A stretch of DNA of 9,531 nucleotides from Pirellulaceae bacterium (GCA_020846515.1 JADLDX010000360.1:1-9531), one strand, 5' to 3'; positions 1 through 8,854 are shown, numbered from the stretch's first letter. Numbers and translations: made by a program. The notes: generated by a model not told the origin, from the sequence alone.

Positions 1-1651
<1,651 letters not shown>

Positions 1652-1668
<17 letters not shown>

Positions 1669-3148
1669 CACTCCGATTATCGATAACACCATCGATACCC
1701 CCGGTCGGCGAACCACGCTGGTCACGGGCAATCACGATTATGGTTCGGTGACCCGCATGGTGGCCCGCATCTCGGAAGAGAAGCAGCCAGCCATCTGGTG
1801 GTTCACCTTTATACCGGCAGTCATGTTAGCCCTCACCTTTGGTGGCTGCACGATGTACCTCTTTTACCGCGGTGTCGGTATTTGGGGTAACATGTCGCCC
1901 GTATTTTGGGCGTGGCCCATTGTGAACTTCGTGTTTTGGGTCGGTATCGGCCACGCCGGTACGTTGATCTCGGCCATTCTGTTCATCTTCAGACAGAACT
2001 GGCGAACGAGTATCAACCGCGCGGCCGAGGCCATGACGATTTTCGCGGTGGTGTGCGCCGGGATTTTCCCGGGCATTCACGTCGGTCGTGCCTGGTTGGC
2101 ATTTTGGTTGACTCCTTATCCGAGCTTGAATTTGTGGATGTGGCCACAATTCCGCAGTCCTTTGTTGTGGGACGTTTTCGCCGTTGGTACGTATGCTTCG
2201 GTGTCGCTGGTGTTCTGGTACATGGGTATGATCCCTGACTTGGCCACATTCCGCGACCGATCGACGAACAAATGGCGTCGGATGGTCTACGGCATCTTGT
2301 GCCTGGGCTGGAGTGGTTCGTCGCGTCACTGGATGCGATACGAAAAGGCCTACACGATTCTGGCCGCCTTGGCTGCACCGCTGGTGTTGTCCGTACACAC
2401 GGTGGTTAGCTTTGACTTTGCTGTATCACAGCTACCTGGTTGGCACACGACGATTTTCCCGCCTTACTTCGTGGCCGGGGCTATCTTTAGTGGTTTCGCG
2501 ATGGTGGTCACGTTGTTGGTTCCGGTGCGAGCCATCTACGGTCTGACAGACCTGATCACGATGCGGCACTTGGAGAACATGAACAAGATCATTCTGGCCA
2601 CAGGTTCGCTGGTCGGATTGGCCTATGCGACAGAGTTCTTTATCGCCTGGTACTCCGGTAACCCATACGAGCAATTCACGTTCATCAACCGTGCCTTTGG
2701 TCCCTATTGGTGGGCTTATTGGATCATGGTGACGTGCAATGTGATTTCCCCGCAATTGTTCTGGTTCCGAGCTTTCCGCACGAACCTGGTCTACATGTGG
2801 ATCGTGTCGATCTTCGTGAACATCGGTATGTGGTTCGAACGGTTTGTTATTACGGTAACGTCGCTCAGTCGTGATTTTCTGCCTTCGAGCTGGGGTTATT
2901 ACAGCCCGACGATTTTCGACATCATGATGTTGATCGGCAGCTTTGGTATTTTCTTCACGCTGTTCTGTCTGTTCTGCCGGTACCTGCCGGTGGTAGCCAT
3001 GTCGGAAGTCAAGGGCGTGTTGGCAATCCAGAAACATGCCGAGCACGTCCGCACTCATGGACATGGACACGATCACCACGAGGGATTAGTTGAGAAGAGG
3101 GTCTATTGCGAGTTTCCAATGACCTGTCATTTGAGACCTGTAGCCTGA
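1652..3148 (+). CDS. actC: ActC, NrfD-family quinol-interacting membrane subunit of alternative complex III
   Basis: 498 residues, rich in aromatic hydrophobic segments, with about ten predicted transmembrane helices between residues 50 and 450. Landmarks are [20 protein letters not shown] (99-118), [16 protein letters not shown] (137-152), [13 protein letters not shown] (247-259) and [20 protein letters not shown] (395-414), all typical of ActC. ActC carries the quinol-oxidation site near the periplasmic side and a putative proton path (family knowledge). H143, D174 and D255 are in-membrane polar residues that could take part (inference). The ATG at 1652 overlaps actB by 17 bases and has GAGG at 1645-1648 close upstream. 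The natural-looking end is the His-rich tail [10 protein letters not shown] (470-478). The final stretch of about 18 residues, including [13 protein letters not shown], does not look like family sequence, and its last eight residues are encoded by a heptamer repeat array that also supplies the TGA stop. Confidence 0.95.
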
Positions 3149-3191
3149 AACCTGAAAACCTGTAGTCTGAAGCCGGAAGTCTGAAGCCTAA
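3121..3191 (+). repeat. Degenerate heptamer tandem-repeat array across the actC stop and actC-actD gap
   Basis: Ten consecutive units can be read, nine of 7 bases and one of 8: GACCTGT, CATTTGA, GACCTGT, AGCCTGA, AACCTGA, AAACCTGT, AGTCTGA, AGCCGGA, AGTCTGA, AGCCTAA. The consensus is roughly ARCCTGA with purine/pyrimidine swaps, and GACCTGT and AGTCTGA each occur twice exactly. The array encodes the last eight residues of ActC, provides its TGA stop (3146-3148), fills the 48-base gap, and ends five bases before the actD ATG. No good Shine-Dalgarno remains: the nearest, GGAAG at 3175-3179, is 17 bases from the ATG. A related 9-mer, AACCTGAAA, recurs at 6562-6570 just after another stop, possibly by chance. 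Function is unknown. Confidence 0.75.
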
Positions 3192-3196
3192 AAAAT

Positions 3197-4750
3197 ATGA
3201 GTACTCCTAAGCAAGAAAAGAAGGTTTCGCCGCCGCGGTCATTTGGCTGGATGGCGGAGTATTCGGACGAGAATGATTTGTTGGATGCGTGCCGCAAAGT
3301 TCGCGATTCCGGTTACACCCGGACGGATGCTTTTGCGCCGTTCCCGATACACGGTATCGATGAAGCCCTGGGCATCAAGCCCACGATTTTGCCTTGGATT
3401 ACGCTGTGCTGTGGTTTGACTGGTTTGACCGGCGCTCTGTTGATGGAGTACTGGATGAACGCGGTCAGTTACCCGTACATCATCTCGGGCAAGCCGTTTT
3501 TCTCGTTGCCTGCTTTTATCCCAGTCATGTTTGAATGCACGATTCTCTTCAGTGCATTCTCCACCGTGATTGGCATGGTGCTGCTCAACGGTCTGCCGAA
3601 GTTCAGCAATCCGGTGTTTACGAACCCGCGATTTGATCGGGCTACCGACGATCGCTTTTTCTTATGGGTCGATTCGCGCGATCGCTATTTTAATGGCGAC
3701 AAGGTCAAGAGCCTGCTCGAGAGCACTTCTCCGCTTAGCTTCGATGTGGTGCGCGAGGACGAGAGCTCCGACCACGTGCCCTCTGGACTGTGGAAGACAG
3801 CCGCGGCGGTCGTATTGATTGGACTAATACCAGGTTCGGCCGTCTTGCGTATGCGTGCCTCCCAAAGCGAAGATCCACGTTGGCACGTCTTCTTCGATAT
3901 GGATTTCCAGCCCAAGAAGAAGGCACAGCAGACGTCGACCTTGTTTGCCGATAATCGGGCTTCGCGTCCGCCAGTAGCTGGCACCGTGGCTCGAGGTGAC
4001 TTGGGTTCCAGCGATCCGTATGAGTTGGGTTACACGCCTGTACCGCTAGCACTAGATGCATCGCCAACGTCTGTACGTATGGTCAGCTTGACGGCTGCCG
4101 ACGACGCCCAGGCCGCCAAGCCGGTCGAAGGCCAACCGCCAACGCCTGCCAAATCAGAGGCTGCTGGCAAAGCTGAGACGCCTGCCGTACCGACTGAAGC
4201 GGCTGCGGCCAAGAAAGACGAGCCAGCGAAGTCTGAAGAAACCAAGCCAGCCGCGACGGCTCCAGCTGCTGCACCAAGTGCAGCTGCAGCACCAGCTCAA
4301 GCTGGACCGGCCGGGGCACCTGCGGCGGAAGAACTGCCTTGGGTAAGTGAGTTTCCGGTCCCGGAGACCGACGAAAAGATGATGGCTTTGGGCAAGCTGA
4401 AATTTACAACCAATTGCTCGGTGTGCCACGGCGCAGTGGGTGACGGTGTTAGCTTGGTGTCGAACAGAGCCACGGAACTGGCACAGGGTTATTGGGTCCA
4501 ACCCACTAGCCTCCATGAACCGCGCGTTCAAGTTCAGCCTGTGGGCAAGATCTTCCACACGATTACCAATGGCCGTGGCAAGATGGGTGCCTACGGAAAC
4601 GTGCTCAGCGCCAAAGAGCGTTGGGCCATTGTCCTGTATGTGCGAGCGCTGCAGTTGAGCCGTGATGCCAAGCTGGAAGATGTGCCTGAACCTCAACGAG
4701 CCAAGCTGACAGCAGCGACTCCTACCGCAGCAACGCCCGCAGCGAAGTAG
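3197..4750 (+). CDS. actDE: ActD-ActE fusion: DUF3341 membrane subunit joined to monoheme cytochrome c of alternative complex III
   Basis: 517 residues. Residues 1-195 are ActD (DUF3341): FGWMAEYSDENDLLDACRK start, helices at about 65-86 and 106-130, then a cytoplasmic region (VDSRDRYF, 158-165). A third helix (about 199-216) leads into an ActE start, HVFFDMDFQPK (230-240), FADNRASRPPVAGTVARGD (250-268). An Ala/Pro/Lys/Glu-rich linker spans about 300-378. The cytochrome c domain has CSVCH at 407-411, likely axial Met463 (GKMGAYG), and the family-typical ERWAIVLYVRALQ ending. Topology fits: two ActD helices return the chain to the cytoplasm and the third carries the heme domain to the periplasm. 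ActE is normally separate and lipid-anchored through a cysteine (family knowledge); no Cys lies at this junction, so the former signal peptide probably serves as an uncleaved anchor (inference). The ATG follows the heptamer array with no clear ribosome-binding site. Confidence 0.93.
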   Translation: MSTPKQEKKVSPPRSFGWMAEYSDENDLLDACRKVRDSGYTRTDAFAPFPIHGIDEALGIKPTILPWITLCCGLTGLTGALLMEYWMNAVSYPYIISGKPFFSLPAFIPVMFECTILFSAFSTVIGMVLLNGLPKFSNPVFTNPRFDRATDDRFFLWVDSRDRYFNGDKVKSLLESTSPLSFDVVREDESSDHVPSGLWKTAAAVVLIGLIPGSAVLRMRASQSEDPRWHVFFDMDFQPKKKAQQTSTLFADNRASRPPVAGTVARGDLGSSDPYELGYTPVPLALDASPTSVRMVSLTAADDAQAAKPVEGQPPTPAKSEAAGKAETPAVPTEAAAAKKDEPAKSEETKPAATAPAAAPSAAAAPAQAGPAGAPAAEELPWVSEFPVPETDEKMMALGKLKFTTNCSVCHGAVGDGVSLVSNRATELAQGYWVQPTSLHEPRVQVQPVGKIFHTITNGRGKMGAYGNVLSAKERWAIVLYVRALQLSRDAKLEDVPEPQRAKLTAATPTAATPAAK

Positions 4751-4766
4751 AAGTTGACGTAGAAGT
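4747..4766 (+). repeat. Short direct repeat at the actDE stop
   Basis: The octamer GTAGAAGT occurs at 4747-4754 (overlapping the actDE TAG stop) and again at 4759-4766, a 12-base period. It is followed by the tandem pentamer GATCAGATCA at 4771-4780. The rest of the 91-base gap before actF shows no hairpin or promoter I can support. Likely low-complexity drift; no function proposed. Confidence 0.3.
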
Positions 4767-4841
4767 AGTAGATCAGATCAAACGCGACACGATTCCGATA
4801 CATAGTATTCCCGAAACTAAACTGAAGACTTGGGCAAAAAC

Positions 4842-6074
4842 ATGGTTGCCACCGCCAATACAATTCTCAACGACGACGATTCGCTGCCATCGCATTGGCG
4901 CGCAGCCGCGCCGGTACTGATGGCCGTTGGAGCAGTTTCCATCCTGGTCAGTCTAGCACTGTGTTATCTGGCCAGCCCGGGCGATCAGCGCATGGTTGGT
5001 TTTGAGACCTTTCTGCATTCCTACCTGGCCAACTTCATGTACTGCCTCACGTTCTGCGTGGGCGCGTTGTTCTTTGTATTGGTGACTCACCTGGCACGCG
5101 CCGCCTGGTGCGCCACGATTCGCCGCGTCGCCGAAATTATCGCAGTCACGGTGGCCTGGTGGGCCGTGTTGTTTTTGCCTGTGCTGGCCATGGTGCTGCT
5201 GACCAAGAGCGACGCTTTGTTTCCATGGAACGGCGAAGACAATGGATTGGCCGCTGACAAACTGATGTACCTCAATGGTAAGTGGTTTGCCGTGCGGGCG
5301 ATCGTGTACTTTGGCATTTGGGTGGTGGCCGCCTCGTACTTCTTTACCAAGAGTCGGGAACAGGACGAGACAGGCAGCGCCGAGATCTCGCTGAAGTTGC
5401 AACGTTACTCCGGTCCACTGATCATGCTGTTCGCCTTGTCGCTGAATTTCGCAGCCTTTGACTGGGTTATGTCGCTGGATCCAACGTGGTTTAGCACCAT
5501 GTTCGGCGTTTACATTTTCGCCGGCAGCATGATGGCATTTTTTGCGTTCATGATCATTACCTTCACGTCTCTACAACGCAACGGTCGAGTTCAGAAGTAC
5601 GTGAATGTCGAGCACTTCCACGACATGAGCAAGTTTCTGTTCGGATTTGTGTTCTTCTGGTCTTACATTACCTTCTCGCAGTTCCTGTTGATTTGGTACG
5701 GCAACATTCCTGAAGAAACAATTTGGTTTAAGCACCGGATGGAAGGCGGCTGGCAGTATGTCGGCCTACTGATCATCTTGGGTCACTTTGCCTTCCCGAT
5801 GTTGTGCTTGCTTTCGCGCCACATTCGTCGCAATCGCACCATTATGTGCGGCTGGTCGATTTGGTTGCTGTTTATGCACTGGGTCGACATTACGTTCATG
5901 ATCCTGCCAAATACCGGACCTACCAGTGTGATGATGTGGCTGGGACATGCGGTCTGTGGAGTAGGTATGGTAAGTGTTTTCCTGTCGCTGCTGATTCTGC
6001 GAGTCGGATCGACACCGTTGGTGGCCAAACGGAATCCTTGGATTCCAGAGGCATTGAGCTATCACGTTATGTAG
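4842..6074 (+). CDS. actF: ActF, second NrfD-like integral membrane subunit of alternative complex III
   Basis: 410 residues from the ATG at 4842; an in-frame TTG at 4830 would add four residues (MGKN). Neither start has a convincing Shine-Dalgarno sequence; I prefer the ATG. About ten hydrophobic helices are visible (near 23-43, 62-83, 96-120, 149-167, 191-208, 222-242, 264-285, 304-325, 333-354, 366-387). Signatures typical of ActF include FDWVMSLDPTWFSTMFGVY (206-224) and FHDMSKFLFGFVFFWSYITF (259-278) followed by SQFLLIWYGNIPEET. ActF packs as a second membrane module beside ActC and is discussed as a possible proton-conducting unit; it is not thought to be the main quinol site (family knowledge). 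Length is normal and nothing looks broken. It lies 91 bases after actDE, in the same order as in other ACIII clusters. Confidence 0.95.
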   Translation: MVATANTILNDDDSLPSHWRAAAPVLMAVGAVSILVSLALCYLASPGDQRMVGFETFLHSYLANFMYCLTFCVGALFFVLVTHLARAAWCATIRRVAEIIAVTVAWWAVLFLPVLAMVLLTKSDALFPWNGEDNGLAADKLMYLNGKWFAVRAIVYFGIWVVAASYFFTKSREQDETGSAEISLKLQRYSGPLIMLFALSLNFAAFDWVMSLDPTWFSTMFGVYIFAGSMMAFFAFMIITFTSLQRNGRVQKYVNVEHFHDMSKFLFGFVFFWSYITFSQFLLIWYGNIPEETIWFKHRMEGGWQYVGLLIILGHFAFPMLCLLSRHIRRNRTIMCGWSIWLLFMHWVDITFMILPNTGPTSVMMWLGHAVCGVGMVSVFLSLLILRVGSTPLVAKRNPWIPEALSYHVM

Positions 6075-6091
6075 TTTACGGCACCTCAGCC

Positions 6092-6137
6092 GCCTCCCGA
6101 AGCGATTGCACAGAATCGCTCGGAACCCACTGGGAGG
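6092..6137 (+). promoter_or_regulatory. Possible RNA hairpin between actF and the small membrane-protein gene
   Basis: AGCGATT (6101-6107) and AATCGCT (6114-6120) are perfect inverted repeats around a 6-base loop. CCG (6097-6099) and CGG (6121-6123) extend the stem past a single bulged A. CCTCCC (6093-6098) can alternatively pair with GGGAGG (6132-6137). There is no T-run, so an intrinsic terminator is unlikely. An mRNA processing or stability element inside the operon is possible (inference). Confidence 0.4.
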
Positions 6138-6150
6138 GGTTAGGTAACCC
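6137..6150. promoter_or_regulatory. Palindrome GGGTTAGGTAACCC, candidate protein-binding site
   Basis: The arms GGGTTA (6137-6142) and TAACCC (6145-6150) are perfect inverted repeats separated by GG, which is too tight for a stable RNA loop but suited to a dimeric DNA-binding protein. It lies 42 bases before the small gene's ATG. It contains GGTTAGGT, which recurs at 8841-8848 ahead of coxA. No regulator can be named. Confidence 0.3.
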
Positions 6151-6191
6151 TGACGAACCACACCTGAATTGAGAAGTTATCAGAAGTAATC

Positions 6192-6563
6192 ATGGCACGT
6201 TACGACGACCTTAACACTGGAACGCTCGGTTACCTGACGTTCATGAGCGTGATTTTGCTGATCATTACGGTCCTGCTTCTGCAGGCGTTGTGCTACAACT
6301 GGATTGACTGGCAAGAAGATGTCAAGCAGACCAAGCAAAGCTACAACACCGCCGATGATTTCCTGAAGAGCCAGAAAGACTCGCTCAACGAGTTCAAGAA
6401 GGTTCAAGTGACGGTGCCAGTCGAGATTCCCGCTGCAGACGCCGGGACAGCACCTAAGGTTGAAATGCAGACTCAAGAACGGATTCATATTCCCATTGGA
6501 GAAGCCGAAGCGATTCTCCTGAAGAAGTTGAAGAGCAAGGCCGCTCCGGCCCCAAGCACGTAA
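6192..6563 (+). CDS. Small single-pass membrane protein of the ACIII/oxidase cluster, function unknown
   Basis: 123 residues. One transmembrane helix spans about 13-34 (YLTFMSVILLIITVLLLQAL), followed by an aromatic interface (CYNWIDW, 34-40), a charged stretch that may be helical or coiled coil (41-70, QEDVKQTKQSY onward), a Val/Pro-rich segment (71-92), and a conserved-looking element RIHIPIGEAEAILLKKL (97-113), then a short Ala/Pro tail. The acidic N-terminus and charge pattern leave the orientation uncertain. Translation is credible: AGAAG-type sequences precede the ATG, the gene fits the operon, and codon use resembles its neighbours. It sits where other ACIII clusters often carry small one-helix accessory subunits (ActG/ActH-like), but I see no clear sequence match to those. 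A subunit or assembly factor of ACIII or the oxidase is plausible (inference). No heme, Fe-S or copper motif is present. Confidence 0.85.
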   Translation: MARYDDLNTGTLGYLTFMSVILLIITVLLLQALCYNWIDWQEDVKQTKQSYNTADDFLKSQKDSLNEFKKVQVTVPVEIPAADAGTAPKVEMQTQERIHIPIGEAEAILLKKLKSKAAPAPST

Positions 6564-6594
6564 CCTGAAACGAAAAGTTTTCCACATTCTGGGC

Positions 6595-6622
6595 GGCCGA
6601 ACCACACCACAGCCCATCGGCC
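6595..6622 (+). promoter_or_regulatory. Weak inverted repeat upstream of the Sco gene
   Basis: GGCCGA (6595-6600) and TCGGCC (6617-6622) form a 6-base-pair stem with a 16-base loop in the 81-base gap before the Sco gene. It is followed by A-rich sequence rather than a T-run, so it is not a standard terminator. No sigma-70-like promoter boxes with acceptable spacing are visible here. Confidence 0.2.
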
Positions 6623-6644
6623 CTTAAAAGTAAAATAGATCGTC

Positions 6645-7766
6645 ATGTCACTTCTAAACTCAATCCGAAGACTCGCACTGTGCTTGGTAGTAGCTATTAG
6701 CTCGCTATCAAACACGGCATCTGCGCAGATATTAAAGGATGAAGTGCCTGACGCAGCCAAAGCCATCGACGTTGAGGATCGCGTAGGCGAGTTCATTCCA
6801 CTTGATCTGTGGTTTAAGAACGAGCGCGGAACCGCCGTGCGCTTGGATAAGTTCTTCAAAGCCGACAAGCCCATTGTCTTGACGATGAATTACTCGGATT
6901 GTCCTGGGCTGTGCATGGCGCAGCTGAACAATCTGGTCGACACGTTGCGTGAGATGAATGGTGGCGTGATCGGTGATTCCTTTGACATGATCTCCGTTAG
7001 CATTGATCCGACGGAGTCATACACCAAGGCTGCGCTGACTAAGCAAAAATATGTCGGCCTGCTTTCCGCTACCAATGCGGAAAAAGGCTGGCACTTCCTA
7101 ACGGGTGATCAGACGTCGATCACGGCATTGGCGAGTGCTCTGGGGTTCCACTACTCGTATGACAAAGCAAGCAAGCGGTATAGCCATGCTTCGGTAACGT
7201 ACTTCATTAGTCCGGAAGGCCGGATCTGTCGCTACTTCCTGTCGCTGCGTGAGGAGCCGGAGCAGTTCAAGTTCGCACTCAATGAAGCAGGCGAAGGCAA
7301 GCTGACCACGACGCTCTCCGACACATTCGTTCAGATGTGCTACTCGTACGACCCAGATGCCAACCGGTACACCGCGGACGCTCGACGCTTACTGGCGTTT
7401 GCAGCCGGTGCGTTTGTGCTGATGCTGCTGGGCTTGACAGCACCGTTTTGGTTCTCGGGTAAGAAGAACCAACTGCCTCCCACAGCCGTGGGGAGTACTG
7501 ACAACAATGCAAACACCAATATTGCATCGACCGTCGCCACAGCACAGCTGGCGTCAGGTATGACGGCAACCACCAACTCCGTGGAAACCAACCTTGATGT
7601 TGGGGCCTTGCCACGGAACGATAGTGATACCGGCGAGATACCTGTGGCAAATGCGCCACAGTCAGCTGGTTCGACTGATGTCGCAACCGGCAACGCATAT
7701 ACTGGAAACATCTATTCTGATACTGTTCGAGTAGATCCGCAACTTTCTGCGAGACAAGAGCGATGA
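6645..7766 (+). CDS. Sco1/SenC-family copper chaperone with C-terminal membrane helix and long polar tail
   Basis: 373 residues. A signal peptide is likely (residues 1-27, ending NTASA). The thioredoxin-fold Sco domain (about 45-215) has the copper-binding CxxxC as C86-P-G-L-C90 and the third ligand probably H181 in YSHASVTYFISPEGRICRYF. After a CYSYDPDANRYT segment (232-243), a second hydrophobic helix (about 247-270) anchors the C-terminus. A tail of about 100 residues rich in Ser, Thr, Asn, Ala and Val then follows with no recognisable domain. Sco proteins deliver copper to, or reduce, the CuA site of cytochrome oxidase subunit II (family knowledge). The direct overlap with coxB (ATGA, 7763-7766) suggests translational coupling and fits that role. 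The anchored C-terminal extension is longer than in classical Sco proteins, which are anchored N-terminally. If topology is as predicted, the tail is cytoplasmic. Confidence 0.93.
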   Translation: MSLLNSIRRLALCLVVAISSLSNTASAQILKDEVPDAAKAIDVEDRVGEFIPLDLWFKNERGTAVRLDKFFKADKPIVLTMNYSDCPGLCMAQLNNLVDTLREMNGGVIGDSFDMISVSIDPTESYTKAALTKQKYVGLLSATNAEKGWHFLTGDQTSITALASALGFHYSYDKASKRYSHASVTYFISPEGRICRYFLSLREEPEQFKFALNEAGEGKLTTTLSDTFVQMCYSYDPDANRYTADARRLLAFAAGAFVLMLLGLTAPFWFSGKKNQLPPTAVGSTDNNANTNIASTVATAQLASGMTATTNSVETNLDVGALPRNDSDTGEIPVANAPQSAGSTDVATGNAYTGNIYSDTVRVDPQLSARQER

Positions 7767-8764
7767 TGCCGCGCATGTGGCCAGTTTTGGCAGACGTACC
7801 CGCAACCTTTTGGTTCCCTCCGCAAGCTTCCACGTTTGCGAAGGAAGTGGACGATTTTTACTTCCTAATTTACTACATTTGTTTAGCCTTCTTCATACCG
7901 ATCGTGATCGGGATGGTCCTGTTCGTGATCTGGTACCGACGTCGACCAGGTTATGAGGGTTCGTCGTTGGCTTGGCACAACAACCTGTTAGAGGTGACCT
8001 GGACGGTCGTGCCGACCCTGATCGTTGTATGGATATTCGTGCGAGGTACCGAAGGGTACCTGGACATGATGCGTCCGCCCAACGATACGATCGATATCAA
8101 CGTGACGGCGCGCAAGTGGGCTTGGACTTTCCAGTACCCCAACGGTGCGATTTCTGACGAGTTGCATATTCCGGTCAACAAGGCCATTCGTCTGCGGATG
8201 CGTTCTGATGACGTACTGCATGCGTTCTTTGTGCCCGCCTTTCGTTGCAAATCGGACGTTGTGCCCGGTCGAGTGACCACCATGTGGTTCCAAGCTATTT
8301 TGACTGGTGACTTTGACTTGTACTGTGCCGAGTATTGCGGTGAGAAGCACAGCAACATGCTGGGTTTGGTGCGGGTGCATGAGGAAGCCGAATACAAGAA
8401 GTGGGTTGAAGAAGCGAACAAGCCGCCGACTGGAGATCCAGTGAAGCATGGTTTGTGGCTCTACAATCGTGTGGGCTGCAAGGGCTGTCATTCGTTGGAA
8501 GAGAATAAAGTTGTTGTAGGCCCCAGCTTTTCGAAGAGTTTTGGATCTGAGCAACAGATGTTTGGCGGCGGCACTCAAAAGGTCGACGAGCAATACATCC
8601 GGACTTCGATCCTTGAACCGCAGAAGCAAAAACGAGCTGGCTTTGAGCGCGCCTCCCAGATGCAGTCTTACCAAGGTAAGCTGAAAGATGATGAGATCGC
8701 CGCACTGACCGCACTGATTCAGTCCTTGAAGGATGGTGGACCACCACCGGTTGAAGGCAAATAA
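7763..8764 (+). CDS. coxB: Cytochrome c oxidase subunit II with CuA site and fused C-terminal cytochrome c domain (caa3 type)
   Basis: 333 residues. There are two N-terminal helices (about 32-57 and 76-94), then the periplasmic cupredoxin domain. CuA ligands are all present: H153 (VLHAFFVP), C188, E190, C192, H196 and M199 in CAEYCGEKHSNM. The aromatic electron-entry patch KWAWTFQYPNG (118-128) is intact. A fused cytochrome c domain begins near 228, with CKGCH at 239-243 and a likely axial Met300 (SQMQSYQGKLKDDEIAALTALIQ). This defines a caa3-type subunit II that takes electrons from ACIII, probably through its own heme domain. The chosen ATG overlaps the Sco stop by four bases; a second in-frame ATG at 7766 is equally possible. 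No cleavable signal peptide or lipobox is evident before helix 1. Confidence 0.97.
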   Translation: MMPRMWPVLADVPATFWFPPQASTFAKEVDDFYFLIYYICLAFFIPIVIGMVLFVIWYRRRPGYEGSSLAWHNNLLEVTWTVVPTLIVVWIFVRGTEGYLDMMRPPNDTIDINVTARKWAWTFQYPNGAISDELHIPVNKAIRLRMRSDDVLHAFFVPAFRCKSDVVPGRVTTMWFQAILTGDFDLYCAEYCGEKHSNMLGLVRVHEEAEYKKWVEEANKPPTGDPVKHGLWLYNRVGCKGCHSLEENKVVVGPSFSKSFGSEQQMFGGGTQKVDEQYIRTSILEPQKQKRAGFERASQMQSYQGKLKDDEIAALTALIQSLKDGGPPPVEGK

Positions 8765-8772
8765 GACAAACG

Positions 8773-8815
8773 GCTGTCGGGGCGGGGGGTTTAGCCTTTC
8801 GAAGACCTCGACAGC
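8773..8815 (+). promoter_or_regulatory. Hairpin 1 downstream of coxB
   Basis: GCTGTCG (8773-8779) pairs perfectly with CGACAGC (8809-8815). A G·U pair and two G-C pairs (8780-8782 with 8806-8808) extend it to ten base pairs around a 23-base loop containing a run of six G. It is followed by AATTTCC, a poor T-tract, so it could be a weak terminator/attenuator or an mRNA 3'-stabilising stem separating coxB from coxA (inference). Confidence 0.45.
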
Positions 8816-8836
8816 AATTTCCGCGACAGTATTGGT

Positions 8837-8854
8837 CTGCGGTTAGGTCCGCAG
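8837..8854 (+). promoter_or_regulatory. Hairpin 2 in the coxA leader
   Basis: CTGCGG (8837-8842) and CCGCAG (8849-8854) form a perfect 6-base-pair stem with loop TTAGGT. The GGTTAGGT octamer (8841-8848) also occurs in the palindrome at 6137-6150. It could be an RNA stem or a protein-binding site; the sequence alone does not decide. Confidence 0.4.

Noticed and set aside
3121..3191. CRISPR-like array or mobile-element remnant
   Set aside because: Units are only 7-8 bases with no spacers, and there are no terminal inverted repeats or transposase nearby; a simple diverged tandem repeat fits better.
4154..4696. Minus-strand open frame (180 codons) opposite the ActE linker and cytochrome domain
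   Set aside because: It is a by-product of the Ala/Pro-rich linker codons read in reverse; the translation is Arg/Ser/Leu-rich low complexity with no family signature.
5804..6172. Plus-strand open frame overlapping the actF end and reaching into the following gap
   Set aside because: It lies mostly inside actF in another frame, its translation has no recognisable motif, and it leaves no room for independent initiation signals.
8773..8820. Rho-independent terminator after coxB
   Set aside because: The stem is good, but the loop is 23 bases and only AATTTCC follows. I list it as a hairpin, not a terminator.
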